From contig NZ_CP059164.1 in NCBI RefSeq assembly GCF_013466985.1, forward strand, positions 3,481,001-3,545,000: a stretch of 64,000 nucleotides of DNA. Reading direction: 5' to 3'. Position numbers and translations under genes: made by a program. This DNA is from Nocardioides ungokensis. Lineage in GTDB: Bacteria > Actinomycetota > Actinomycetes > Propionibacteriales > Nocardioidaceae. Positions 29,442 to 37,076 of this stretch are shown here, one piece after another (within the stretch, counting starts at the first letter, position 1; every line of letters begins with the position of its first letter). The notes beneath the pieces were generated by a model. The model did no database searches. It saw only the letters and a program-made list of their open reading frames with translations, and had not been told where the DNA came from.

Positions 29442-29723
29442 CCCGCGAGCGTAGGGGTTTCAGGACCGCTCGGTCTCAGAGTCGCCAACTCGCGGGGTCA
29501 CATACTGACTGGACGTGGTAGGTGACTCGTCGTGCCACGGCGTCCCGCAGGTCGGCCACTTGGAGTCGCTGAGCCGGACCACCGGGCCCTCGTCGCGAAG
29601 CACGGCCGGAATACGCCAAGTTGCTCGGGCTTATCAGGCGTACCTCGGTAAGCGTGGCGAGGCTCCGGGGTCTCTTGAGCGGGGGCAGTAGGTGCAGGGG
29701 TCGTCGATCATGAGCAGTGCCCT

Positions 29724-30161
29724 TCAATTTCGGGGGTTGGGGAATCGCATGACCTTGGCGCCGATCGATTCCGTGAGTTGGTCGATCGCGTCACGTCGGC
29801 TGGGCGTGGCTGCCGTCCTTGCCTCGCCCATCAGCCGGGAGAGCTGGACCGTCATCGAAGCGGCCGCGGACCCGGTCTCGATCGGCGACTCGATCCGGTA
29901 CGCCAGGGCGAGAGCCGCACGCCCGCACACCGAGTCGAGCTGCCCCAGCTGGGTGAGCTCTACTGCGGTGGCAGCGACCAGGGCTCCCGCGGCCTGAGGG
30001 GCCGACTCGGGGGCATGGGTGACGGCTCGGTGCCGGCCGAGGTTGGACGGCCGACGGCTCGACGCTTTCCGGCACCGGGGCGAGCAGAAGCGAGCACGGG
30101 GCGACACGGCCTCGAAGCCGCGGCCGCACTCGTCGCACGTCACGTCGCGGGGTTGCTTCAC
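29724..30161 (-). CDS. Zinc-finger protein of the element core
   Basis: A 145-residue protein. GTG 30161 has AAGGAGG seven bases upstream. The N-terminus has a four-Cys finger, VTCDECGRGFEAV then ARFCSPRCRKASSRR, typical of element- and phage-encoded DNA-binding proteins. The rest is helical (ALVAATAVELTQLGQLDSV, VQLSRLMGEARTAATP), like small-terminase or regulator proteins. The 282 bases beyond it toward 29442 hold only a weak frame that starts with DPCTYC. Role likely DNA binding in element maintenance; not certain. Confidence 0.6.
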   Translation of the reverse strand: MKQPRDVTCDECGRGFEAVSPRARFCSPRCRKASSRRPSNLGRHRAVTHAPESAPQAAGALVAATAVELTQLGQLDSVCGRAALALAYRIESPIETGSAAASMTVQLSRLMGEARTAATPSRRDAIDQLTESIGAKVMRFPNPRN

Positions 30162-30287
30162 GGTGACCTCCTTGTGCTCGGGGAGGGATGGGCGGCCAGA
30201 GCCGTGGCCGCGAGCTTCCGCCGTCCAAAAAACCCGGCGGTAGTCGGCGTCTCGAGCGAGCCGGGGTGAGGGTGGGGGTGGCGCGGG

Positions 30288-30500
30288 TCAGAGCAGGCCG
30301 AGCGCGTCCCGCTGCTCCTGAGTCAGCCGGTCCAGGGGGGCGAGGTGGTCGTGGCGGGCGCAGTCGGCGCAGGCACAGCCGTAGGTGTCTTCGGCGTGGG
30401 TATCGACCACCCACCACTCGGGCCAGCCGTTGTCGTCCTTGGCCGTGGCGAGGATGTAGCGGGCGTCGAGGCGCGTCAGCTGGGTCGTGGGCTTCTGCAT
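30288..30500 (-). CDS. Small hypothetical protein with Cys/His cluster
   Basis: A 70-residue protein from ATG 30500. It carries WPEWWVVDTHAEDTYGCAC and CADCARHDHLAPLDRL, a cluster of Cys and His suggesting metal binding. It ends in LTQEQRDALGLL, a C-terminus shared with the next upstream gene (LTTEQRAALGL). It lies in a minus-strand run of small genes following the replication gene. No family recognised. Confidence 0.6.
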   Translation of the reverse strand: MQKPTTQLTRLDARYILATAKDDNGWPEWWVVDTHAEDTYGCACADCARHDHLAPLDRLTQEQRDALGLL

Positions 30501-30525
30501 CGCTGGTGTCTCTCCGTTCGGTCGG

Positions 30526-30857
30526 TCAGAGTCCGAGCGCGGCGCGCTGCTCGGTGGTCAGGTCCACATGCGGGGTGTCGTGATCGTGCAGGCCCATCGC
30601 CTCGGCGGACAGACGACGGGCGGGTCGGTCATCAGCTTGCGGGCCCATTGGTGCTCGACCGAGTCCTTGCCCTCGACGCGCTCGACGACCCGGACCAGCA
30701 TCAGCGCGGCCGGCCGGTGCGCCTCCACGTTCACGGGGTCGAGGTAGCGCAGCGCGAGGGTGGCCCGGTCGGCGAGCTCGTCCAGCTCCTGCTCGTGCCG
30801 GGTCACCTCGTTGAGCAGCCCGTGGGCGTAGTCGATGGGGTTGTCGGCCTGGTGCAT
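30526..30857 (-). CDS. Small helical protein downstream of the repeat cluster, one frameshift
   Basis: ATG 30857 has AGAAGGAG upstream. The first 85 residues (NPIDYAHGLLNEVTRHEQEL, DRATLALRYLDPVNVEAHRP) are helical. A one-base break near 30605 separates KLMTD from the natural end AMGLHDHDTPHVDLTTEQRA then ALGL. The span of 332 bases is one short of whole codons. The C-terminal motif is shared with the 70-residue neighbour. It may bind the adjacent iterons or regulate copy number, but nothing in the sequence proves this. Confidence 0.5.
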
Positions 30858-30885
30858 CGGATCTCCTTCTGGTTGGGGTGGACCT

Positions 30886-31035
30886 CAGTCGTGCCCACGT
30901 CTCGCGGGGTTTCAGGGATGACCACGACTGATCGCAACTGGACCCCCGTCGTGTTCGCCGAACCCCAGTCGTGTTCAGTCGTGTTCATTGATTCCTCTCC
31001 CCTAGGCAGCGATCGCGACTGGGCGATCACGACTT
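30886..31035. repeat. Iteron-like CAGTCGTG cluster (candidate replication origin or operator)
   Basis: Direct copies at 30886-30893, 30966-30973 and 30976-30983 read CAGTCGTG, with one variant, CCGTCGTG, at 30946-30953. The last three extend to TTC. Inverted copies CACGACTG occur at 30923-30930, with variants at 31014-31021 and 31028-31035. The direct copies start at intervals of 60, 20 and 10 bases, so they fall on one DNA face. The cluster lies between the replication gene and the small gene at 30857, as expected of an iteron origin or autoregulatory site. Confidence 0.6.
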
Positions 31036-33204
31036 GTCCTCGGGCTCGGGCAGGCTGCCCGGGAGCGACCAGTACGAGGTGCGAGGGAACCCCTCGGACG
31101 TGACGACCAGCCCGAGCTTCACCCGCGCCGCACGGAGCGAGCGGTCGCTGTGGCCGGCTTTTCTGCCCTCAGCCTTGACGTTGGCCGAGGTATCCGTTCC
31201 CCCGTTGAGCTTCAGGTGGTCCTCGAGCCAGTCCGCGGCCTCGGCGGTCGCCGACCGAACCTCGCTGCCCTCGGCGGCGCCCTCGATCGCCTCCCGGAGC
31301 GGCCTAGTGGTCGAGCCGGTCCACACGACCCGCGAGCCCATGACCGGGCCGTCGTCGTCGGCCACCTCAACGGCCTCGATGGTGAAGGTCAGCGTCGGCA
31401 GGTCGGTCCGGCCCAGGTTGTTCTTCGCCTGACCGAGCAGCCGGGACTCCTCGTTGTCGGGGTCGACGGCGCAGAACAGGACCGCCCGGGACACCGCCGT
31501 GAAGGCGCGCGAGCCCATCACCATCGTCAGCGGGTCGGTGCTCGTGCCCTTGTTTACGTGGATGAGCCCGATGACCGTGGCCCCGGCCCGGTCGGCGATG
31601 GCGCACAGCGGCTCAAGGTCGCGCCGGACCTCGGAGTCACGATGGGTGTCGGTCCGCGAGTCCAGCCGGCTCATGAGGGGGTCGAGCAGGATCAGCGCGA
31701 CGTCGTGCTCGCGGACCAGGAGCTCGAGCTGAGGGGTGTCGCGCGGCAGGCTGAGCTCGCCGTGGACCCCGGCCGTCATGACCTCCACGAACAGGACGCG
31801 GTCTAGGTCGGCCCCCGCGGCCAGCAGGCGCGGCACGATCGTGTGCTCCCTCGAGTCCTCCGTGGCCGCGACGATGACGCCCGAGGGCTGACCGTGCCGC
31901 TCGCCCGGGAGCATTCCCCGGGTGACGTCGGCAGCGAGCTGGTAGGCGACCGTCGACTTGCCGATGCCCTCGCGCCCGGCCAGCAGCGCGAGGGTGCCGA
32001 GGGCGAGCCGGTCCTGCCACAGCCACAGCACCCGGCGCGGCCGCACGTCCGAGGCCTTGGTGACGACCAGTGAACGACCCTCAGGGCTCGCCGGGGCAGC
32101 TGCCACGGGTGAATCTACGTCCGAGTTCTGCGCCGGGCCCACAGGGCCACCGGTGAGCCCAGGGAGCCACTCCTCGGCCCGCTGTTCCTCGTCCTCAACC
32201 TTGCCCCAGACGTCGGCGACCTGCTGGGCCTCACGCCCGACGAACTTTCCGACGGCCTTGCACCACGGGCCGACGAGCGTCACCGTCTGGCCCTGGCTCA
32301 ACCCGGCCCGCCGGCACGCGGCGACCAGCTTGAAGAAGTGCCGGTGACGCTCCCCGTCGCCGGGGTGCTCAGCCAGCAGCTCGAGAACGAACCCGGGCAG
32401 GGTTGAGGCGTCGATCGGTTCGCCCTCGGCGATGGGCCCCGACTCGGTCGCACGCGGGGGCTTCAGCATCGCCAGCAGCCAATCCGGCATCTCTGCCGCG
32501 GGCCGGTTGACCAGGACCTCGTACGGGCCGCGGGACGACACCGAGGGCGGGGCCACGATCATGCCGCCCTCGGCGCGCACATCGATGCCCGGGGCCAAGG
32601 GCGAGCAGCCGATTGCCCGATCAGCTGGGTAGCGGTAGACGAGGTGGCGGCCGCCCGAGCCGGTGCCGACAACGCGCGTTGGCGGCATCTCCGCGAGGTG
32701 CTGGCCGACGAGGCCGCCCCACGTCGCCTGTCCGGGCAGGTCTACGTCGATCGCCAGCAGCCCGGACTCGGCCCCGGTCCGGATGCCCACATTGTCGTCG
32801 GGGTGCTGGCTGTAGTGCTCGTGGACGTCCTGCCCGTCGCGCAGCTCGACCCAGCCGCCGCCCTTCCGTCCGCGAGGGCGCTTGTCCACGCAAGGCACGA
32901 CGACGAAGCCACGGCGCACGTAGTCATAGGCGGCCTGCACGACGGCATCGCGGCGGTCGAGCTGGTGCTGCTCGGCCGCGCTCACACGACCACGTCCCCG
33001 GTTGCGGCCAGACTTGAGCCACGGGCACCCCCGAGAGTGCGTGATGACGAAGCCGCGGACGATCGTGTCGGCGAGGACGTCCACCGTCGAGTCGCAGTCC
33101 TGGCAGCGCAGCTGCTCCAGGGCCGCCTCGATGCGGGTGATGCTCCAGTGGCCGGCGGCGGCAGTCAGTGGAGTGACCCGCGGCGGGATCATGCGGCGGT
33201 TCAC
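31027..33204 (-). CDS. Replication protein: Prim-Pol domain plus RecA/DnaB-like ATPase
   Basis: A 725-residue protein. An N-terminal Cys finger (LRCQDCDSTVDV) precedes a bifunctional primase-polymerase domain at about residues 95-270: GFVVVPCVDKRPRGRKGG, AIDVDLPG with the Asp-x-Asp pair, and GTGSGGRHLVYRYP. A linker follows, then an ATPase from about residue 385: Walker A LLAGREGIGKSTVAYQL and Walker B ALILLDPLMSRLDSR. A winged C-terminus follows. This is the standard replication initiator layout of actinobacterial integrative elements and plasmids. GTG 33204 overlaps the preceding small gene as GTGA, with AGAAGG just upstream, so I prefer it to ATG 33192. Confidence 0.85.
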   Translation of the reverse strand: MNRRMIPPRVTPLTAAAGHWSITRIEAALEQLRCQDCDSTVDVLADTIVRGFVITHSRGCPWLKSGRNRGRGRVSAAEQHQLDRRDAVVQAAYDYVRRGFVVVPCVDKRPRGRKGGGWVELRDGQDVHEHYSQHPDDNVGIRTGAESGLLAIDVDLPGQATWGGLVGQHLAEMPPTRVVGTGSGGRHLVYRYPADRAIGCSPLAPGIDVRAEGGMIVAPPSVSSRGPYEVLVNRPAAEMPDWLLAMLKPPRATESGPIAEGEPIDASTLPGFVLELLAEHPGDGERHRHFFKLVAACRRAGLSQGQTVTLVGPWCKAVGKFVGREAQQVADVWGKVEDEEQRAEEWLPGLTGGPVGPAQNSDVDSPVAAAPASPEGRSLVVTKASDVRPRRVLWLWQDRLALGTLALLAGREGIGKSTVAYQLAADVTRGMLPGERHGQPSGVIVAATEDSREHTIVPRLLAAGADLDRVLFVEVMTAGVHGELSLPRDTPQLELLVREHDVALILLDPLMSRLDSRTDTHRDSEVRRDLEPLCAIADRAGATVIGLIHVNKGTSTDPLTMVMGSRAFTAVSRAVLFCAVDPDNEESRLLGQAKNNLGRTDLPTLTFTIEAVEVADDDGPVMGSRVVWTGSTTRPLREAIEGAAEGSEVRSATAEAADWLEDHLKLNGGTDTSANVKAEGRKAGHSDRSLRAARVKLGLVVTSEGFPRTSYWSLPGSLPEPEDKS

Positions 33205-33377
33205 GAGGCCTTCTGCTGATCCGGCGTCACGTCGGCGAGGGTGAGCCGGCGGCGCTCGATCGCGACGCGCACGATGCGCGCCGCGCGGGCCAGCTTGGCC
33301 GGGTCGTCGATCGCCCGGAGGGCGGCGTTGTGCTGGGCGACAGCGCGGGCGTGCGCCGCTTGGTTGGGTGTGCCCAT
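33201..33377 (-). CDS. 58-residue protein coupled to the replication gene
   Basis: ATG 33377 is preceded by GGAGG. The product is helical and basic, with AAHARAVAQHNAALRAID, ARIVRVAIERRRLTLAD and a final DQQKAS. Its stop overlaps the GTG start of the replication gene (GTGA), so it probably sets that gene's translation. Small Arg-rich helical proteins of this kind precede rep in several actinobacterial elements, but I cannot assign a family. Confidence 0.6.
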   Translation of the reverse strand: MGTPNQAAHARAVAQHNAALRAIDDPAKLARAARIVRVAIERRRLTLADVTPDQQKAS

Positions 33378-33541
33378 TCAGGGCCTCCGTCAATGAGAAA
33401 CTCATCGACGGGGCGCGGATTCTGCTGCCTGCCCGGCCGGCCTTCTCCGCTCCGTCCCTTCGCCAGATGTGCGTTGGGTTCGCCCCCAATGAGGGGCGCC
33501 GGGTCGAGACCACCGTACGCCCCGACTGCTAGACGTGGGGC

Positions 33542-34987
33542 TCAGGCACGCCAGACGATATTGGTCAACGGCACGCGCGCCTCGATGTCGACGCGGTTGA
33601 GCCCCCGCCGCGGCGCCCGGTCGACGCGCACCGTCCCAACGAACAGCTCGACCAGTTCCCGACGCTCGCCGAGGGTCATCGCCGGCCAGGCCTCGCGCAC
33701 GTCTCCGATGTCGACCCGAGCGACCTCGACCGGCAACTCGGCCAGTTCGGCGCGCAGCTCGCGCTCTCGGGCGTCGAGTGCGTCACGCGCAGCGTCCCAC
33801 TCGGCGTCGGTCAGCCGTCCGGCGCCCCAGCGGCGCGCGAGGTCGGCCCGCTGGCCGGTGTCGAGGGTGTGCAGAGCGCGGGTCAGCTCCTGGCGCCGGT
33901 CGGCGTCCTCGTCGGCCGAGACGGCGGCCAGGAACTCGGGACGGTCGAGGGCGTCGAGGAGCAGATCAGCCACGCGCTGCTCCAGCGCGTCGGCGTCGAC
34001 TCCGACACACGAGCCCACGCGGCAGAAGTAGAGCGCAAACGGCTGCCCCCCTGCCCTCGTGCGGCGCTGGGCGCCCAGCGGCCCGCCACACACGCCACAG
34101 ACGGCGAGTCCGCCGGTCAGCAGGTAGCGGCGCCGGGTGCGGGCTTGGGTGGCCGGCACGGCGTAGTCGCCGCCGTTGGCCGTGCGCACGCTCCGGGAGC
34201 CGGACAGCCGCTCGCGGAGCGCCAGCCAGGTCGGCTCATCGAGGATCGGTGTCCACACGCCGCGGCGGTGGATCTGGCCCTTGAACACCCGATGGCCGGC
34301 AACGGTCGGGTTCGTGAGCATCCGCTTCAACGTGCCGTAGGTGATGGGCCGCCCGTTGGCCCCGGCGATGCCGCGCGCGGTGAGGTCGGCGGCGGCCGAG
34401 GTCAGCGACCAGCCGGCCAGGACGCGGTCGGCGGCCTCGCGGAGCACGTCGGCCTGGTCGGGGACGATGGTCAGTGTCTTGCCGCCGGTCTCGTCGATAT
34501 CCCGCTCGTACCCGAACGTCACGCCGCCGCTCGGACGGCCCGCGTCGGCAACCTCGGCGAGTCGGTCGTTCACCCGACGACGGAGCTTCCGAATCTCCCC
34601 GGCATTCAAAACGGCCTTGATTCCGGCGATGTCGTCGGTCACCCGTACGACGCCGTCCCGGTTGGTGTGCAGCTCCTCGATGCCGGCGGCATCGAACTCG
34701 GCCGCGAGCTGGAACCAGGGGGCCTCGCGCCGCTCAAGACGTGACTGCTCCACGGCCCAGACGTGCGCGATGCGGCCGTCGCGCACCCACTCGCGCATCC
34801 GCTCGTAGGCAGGTCGGACCACGTCATCCTTGGCGGCCGAGAGGCCGCGGTCAGTGAACACCTCGATGGGCTCGCCGGGCCACGCCTTGGCGGCATACGC
34901 CCGCCCCCACTTCTCCTGTAGGTCGACGCCCTCGTAAGAGCCGTCAGGCCGGGGGCTGAGTCGGCAGTACAGAGCAACGTGCTTCAT
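33542..34987 (-). CDS. int: Large serine recombinase (integrase of the element)
   Basis: An intact 481-residue large serine recombinase. The catalytic domain begins YCRLSPRPDGSYEGVDLQ with Ser11 as nucleophile and continues through FTDRGLSAAKDD and VWAVEQSRLERRE, with the conserved Arg residues. A recombinase domain follows at about 150-250 (GRPSGGVTFGYE, LKRMLTNPTVAGHRVF), then the zinc ribbon CGVCGGPLGAQ with CRVGSCVG. A coiled-coil segment (DAARDALDARERELRAELAE) near residue 410 completes the usual layout. It lies 25 bases from the right junction with cpaF, so it almost certainly made this insertion. Excision would need a directionality factor, perhaps one of the small genes at 29.7-30.9 kb. 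Confidence 0.9.
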   Translation of the reverse strand: MKHVALYCRLSPRPDGSYEGVDLQEKWGRAYAAKAWPGEPIEVFTDRGLSAAKDDVVRPAYERMREWVRDGRIAHVWAVEQSRLERREAPWFQLAAEFDAAGIEELHTNRDGVVRVTDDIAGIKAVLNAGEIRKLRRRVNDRLAEVADAGRPSGGVTFGYERDIDETGGKTLTIVPDQADVLREAADRVLAGWSLTSAAADLTARGIAGANGRPITYGTLKRMLTNPTVAGHRVFKGQIHRRGVWTPILDEPTWLALRERLSGSRSVRTANGGDYAVPATQARTRRRYLLTGGLAVCGVCGGPLGAQRRTRAGGQPFALYFCRVGSCVGVDADALEQRVADLLLDALDRPEFLAAVSADEDADRRQELTRALHTLDTGQRADLARRWGAGRLTDAEWDAARDALDARERELRAELAELPVEVARVDIGDVREAWPAMTLGERRELVELFVGTVRVDRAPRRGLNRVDIEARVPLTNIVWRA

Positions 34988-35007
34988 GTGCCAATACTAC
35001 TTGACAG

Positions 35008-35020
35008 GTCCCCTCCACGG
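35008..35020. other. Putative attR junction
   Basis: Between the integrase gene and the cpaF N-terminus, the cpaF reading frame breaks at GAGG (plus strand CCTC at 35012-35015), the only exact match with attL. Sequence on the integrase side no longer encodes CpaF. Confidence 0.5.
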
Positions 35021-35285
35021 CCGGGTCGTCGAGGAACGGCTGGAGCGGGCCGAAGCCGGAGACCCGCGCCACCAGCTCGCCGACGACCGCGTCGACGTCC
35101 GGCACCGGCGCGACGGCCCCGGTCAGGCTCCGCTCGTCGTGGTCGCGCACCACGCTCTCGGCGATGCGGCGTACGACGGGGGCGTCGCGCTGGGGGTCCA
35201 CGCCCTCGCGGCGCACGAGCTCGCGCACGTGCTGGTCGAGCAGCTCCACCAGCTCGCCGTGCGCGTCGGCCGCCGTCGTCGCCAT
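35013..35285 (-). pseudogene. cpaF: CpaF-family ATPase, N-terminal portion (split by insertion)
   Basis: From ATG 35285 the minus strand encodes a CpaF N-terminal helical region (LVELLDQHVRELVRREGVD, IAESVVRDHDER) and VGELVARVSGFGPLQPFLDD, ending at PAVE. The frame then runs into element sequence and stops within about 30 residues. The missing part continues at 385-1. Upstream 155 bases separate it from a divergent phosphoesterase gene and probably hold both promoters. Confidence 0.85.
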
Positions 35286-35440
35286 CGTGACCCCCGTCCC
35301 GAGTGTGGCTGTCCCGACCCTAGGGACAACGGCGTCCTACCCGCGAGGGTCACTCACGAATCTGTGGACAAGGCAAAGAAATCTGCCCGCAGGGGCGCGA
35401 AAAGCACCGACGGCCGCCGCGGCTCCGCGACGCTGGTGCC

Positions 35441-35965
35441 ATGGCCCTCGCCGTCTGCCTGCTCTTCGACCCCGCGTCGGACCGGCTGGTGCGCGCCCTG
35501 TGGAGCCGTCTCGAGGAGCACGGCGTGCGCACCCTCGAGACCCACACCCACCGGCACCACCACCCGCACCTGTCGTACGCCGTGCTGCGCTCGTGGGAGC
35601 TGGACCGGGTCACCGAGGCACTGGCCGGGCTCGGGGAGGGCGGATCGTTCACGCTGGCCTGCCAGGGCATGGTGACGTTCCCCCGCGGCCGGGCCGCGCT
35701 CGCGGCGGCCGTCACCGCAGAGGTGACCCGCCGACAGGAGCGGGTGACCGCGGCGCTGGCCGCGACCGGCGCCGACCTGCACCACCACTACCTTCCCGGC
35801 CGGTGGGTGCCGCACGTGTCGCTCGCGACCCGGGCCCACGGGGCGGACCTGGCCACCGTCTCCACCACGGTCTCCGACGCCCTTCCGGTGGACCTCACCG
35901 TCGACCGGGCGGCCCTGATCGACACCGGGACGGGGCGCGTCTGGCCGCTTCCGTGTCTCCCATAG
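35441..35965 (+). CDS. 2'-5' RNA ligase family (2H phosphoesterase)
   Basis: A 174-residue protein with the two His-x-Ser/Thr motifs that define 2H phosphoesterases: HPHLSYAV near residue 45 and WVPHVSLAT near residue 127. Length and spacing fit the family, whose members cleave or ligate 2'-5' or cyclic phosphodiester bonds of RNA or nucleotides. Substrate unknown. It is divergent from cpaF. ATG 35441 is the only good start. Confidence 0.8.
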   Translation: MALAVCLLFDPASDRLVRALWSRLEEHGVRTLETHTHRHHHPHLSYAVLRSWELDRVTEALAGLGEGGSFTLACQGMVTFPRGRAALAAAVTAEVTRRQERVTAALAATGADLHHHYLPGRWVPHVSLATRAHGADLATVSTTVSDALPVDLTVDRAALIDTGTGRVWPLPCLP

Positions 35966-36067
35966 CAGACACACGCATTCTTCGTGGGACATTCGGGGTA
36001 AGTGGGGTTGCGGGCATCGGCGGGACGTTGGTAGAAAGTCCCGGGTCTCAGCGGGGGCGTTGGGAGG

Positions 36068-36469
36068 ATGAGGGTCCCTGTGCCCACCGAGAATCAGTTG
36101 GACGATGCGTCGGATTACGAGCTCATCGGCGGAGAGGAAGCGGTAGAAGCTCTCGTGGACCGTCTCTGCCAGCTGCTCCAGGAGGACCACCAGCTCGTGG
36201 ACCTCCTGGGAGCCACCGACACCAAGCAGCTCAGGCGCCACCAGTCCCTGCTCGTCTCGCAGGCGCTCGGCGGGCCCCAGTGCGTCGACGACCGGACCCT
36301 CGAGCGGGCGCACCGTCCCCGGCGCATCGGGCGCGACGCCTACCGCAAGGTGACGTCGTACGTCGTGCAGACGCTGGTCGAGATCGGCGCCAAGCCGGCG
36401 ATCATCGGCCGGGTGGGCGCTGCCCTGGCCGCCATGGAGCGAGACGTCGTGACCGTCGGTGCCTGGTGA
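36068..36469 (+). CDS. Truncated haemoglobin-like protein
   Basis: 133 residues with the pattern of group 1 truncated globins: a helical start (EEAVEALVDRLCQLLQED), then LLGATDTKQLRRHQSLLV, SQALGGP and ERAHRPRRI with the probable proximal His, and a helical end (IGRVGAALAAMERDVVT). The usual Phe-Tyr pair at the B-helix is not obvious, so haem and ligand chemistry may differ. ATG 36068, or GTG 36080. It is followed closely by the DivIVA gene. Confidence 0.7.
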   Translation: MRVPVPTENQLDDASDYELIGGEEAVEALVDRLCQLLQEDHQLVDLLGATDTKQLRRHQSLLVSQALGGPQCVDDRTLERAHRPRRIGRDAYRKVTSYVVQTLVEIGAKPAIIGRVGAALAAMERDVVTVGAW

Positions 36470-36485
36470 CCGCCCGGAGGCAGTG

Positions 36486-37073
36486 GTGAAGCGCCAGACG
36501 CCGGCCGCCATCCGCAGCGAGGTCTTCGGCCACCGGATGCGCGGGCTCGACGAGGACGAGGTCCGCGACTACCTCGAGATCCTGGCCGACCAGGTGGAGG
36601 CGATGGACACCGAGCTCGACCGCCGGCGCCGCGAGATCGACGAGCTCCGGGCGGAGACCCGCCGCCTCCGCGAGCAGGCCGAGCAGGCCGCCGAGGTCGC
36701 TCCCCAGACCGAGGCCGTGATCGGTCAGGCCCAGCAGGTGGCGGACGAGGTCGTCGAGCAGGCGGTCCTGCACGCCCGCGACCTGCTCAAGACGGCCCGG
36801 AGCCAGCAGCGCGACATCCTGCAGAGCGCCTACCGGGCGGCCGAGGAGGCGGCCCGGGCGGGCAGCAGGCCGCGACCCAGGAAGTTCGCCACCTCGGTCA
36901 CCGCCGAGGTCCCGGACGCCCGCACCCCCGACCGGATGACCCCTGCCGAGCTGCGCTCGGTCGTGGACGTGCTCACCGGCAAGTGGGACCGCGGCCGCAG
37001 CGAGAGCGAGCAGGCCAGCATCTACGACCAGGTCTGGCGCGTTCGAGGTCGCCCCGTCGACCGGGACCGGTGA
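36486..37073 (+). CDS. DivIVA-domain coiled-coil protein
   Basis: About 195 residues. GTG 36486 follows GGAGG by five bases. The N-terminus has the DivIVA pattern TPAAIRSEVFGHRMRGLDED then VRDYLEILADQVEAMD. It continues as a coiled coil (ELDRRRREIDELRAETRRLR) to about residue 120. The C-terminal tail (MTPAELRSVVDVLTGKWD) is less structured. Such proteins mark curved membrane or organise wall synthesis and cell division; this is a shorter, non-canonical member. It overlaps the globin gene's end region within 15 bases, suggesting one transcript. Confidence 0.75.
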   Translation: MKRQTPAAIRSEVFGHRMRGLDEDEVRDYLEILADQVEAMDTELDRRRREIDELRAETRRLREQAEQAAEVAPQTEAVIGQAQQVADEVVEQAVLHARDLLKTARSQQRDILQSAYRAAEEAARAGSRPRPRKFATSVTAEVPDARTPDRMTPAELRSVVDVLTGKWDRGRSESEQASIYDQVWRVRGRPVDRDR

Positions 37074-37076
37074 CCC

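Larger units (their letters stand above)
379..35015. mobile_element. Integrative element inserted in cpaF (serine integrase and Prim-Pol replication core, defence cargo)
   Basis: The two halves of cpaF flank this interval. A large serine recombinase lies 25 bases inside the right junction, next to a primase-polymerase/ATPase replication gene, a repeat cluster and small zinc-binding genes. Cargo is dominated by restriction, methylation, Vsr, SIR2, DGQHR, HNH, GIY-YIG and GHKL-ATPase genes. I found no FtsK/TraB-like translocase, relaxase or structural phage operon, only a tail-fibre remnant. It may therefore be a mobilisable or satellite-like element, or one that has lost transfer genes. A second recombinase pair at 10882-13852 suggests a composite or nested origin. 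The junctions are inferred from the split gene; the mobility is inference. Confidence 0.75.

Noticed and set aside
29476..29723. Possible small zinc protein starting DPCTYC
   Set aside because: The Cys-bearing frame stops after 25 codons and the protein-like continuation is in another frame; not enough to call.
379..35015. Conjugative ICE with its own transfer apparatus
   Set aside because: No FtsK/TraB translocase, relaxase or type IV secretion gene is visible, so self-transfer cannot be claimed.
35354..36511. 385-codon minus-strand frame
   Set aside because: Antisense to the 2H phosphoesterase and globin genes; no domain.
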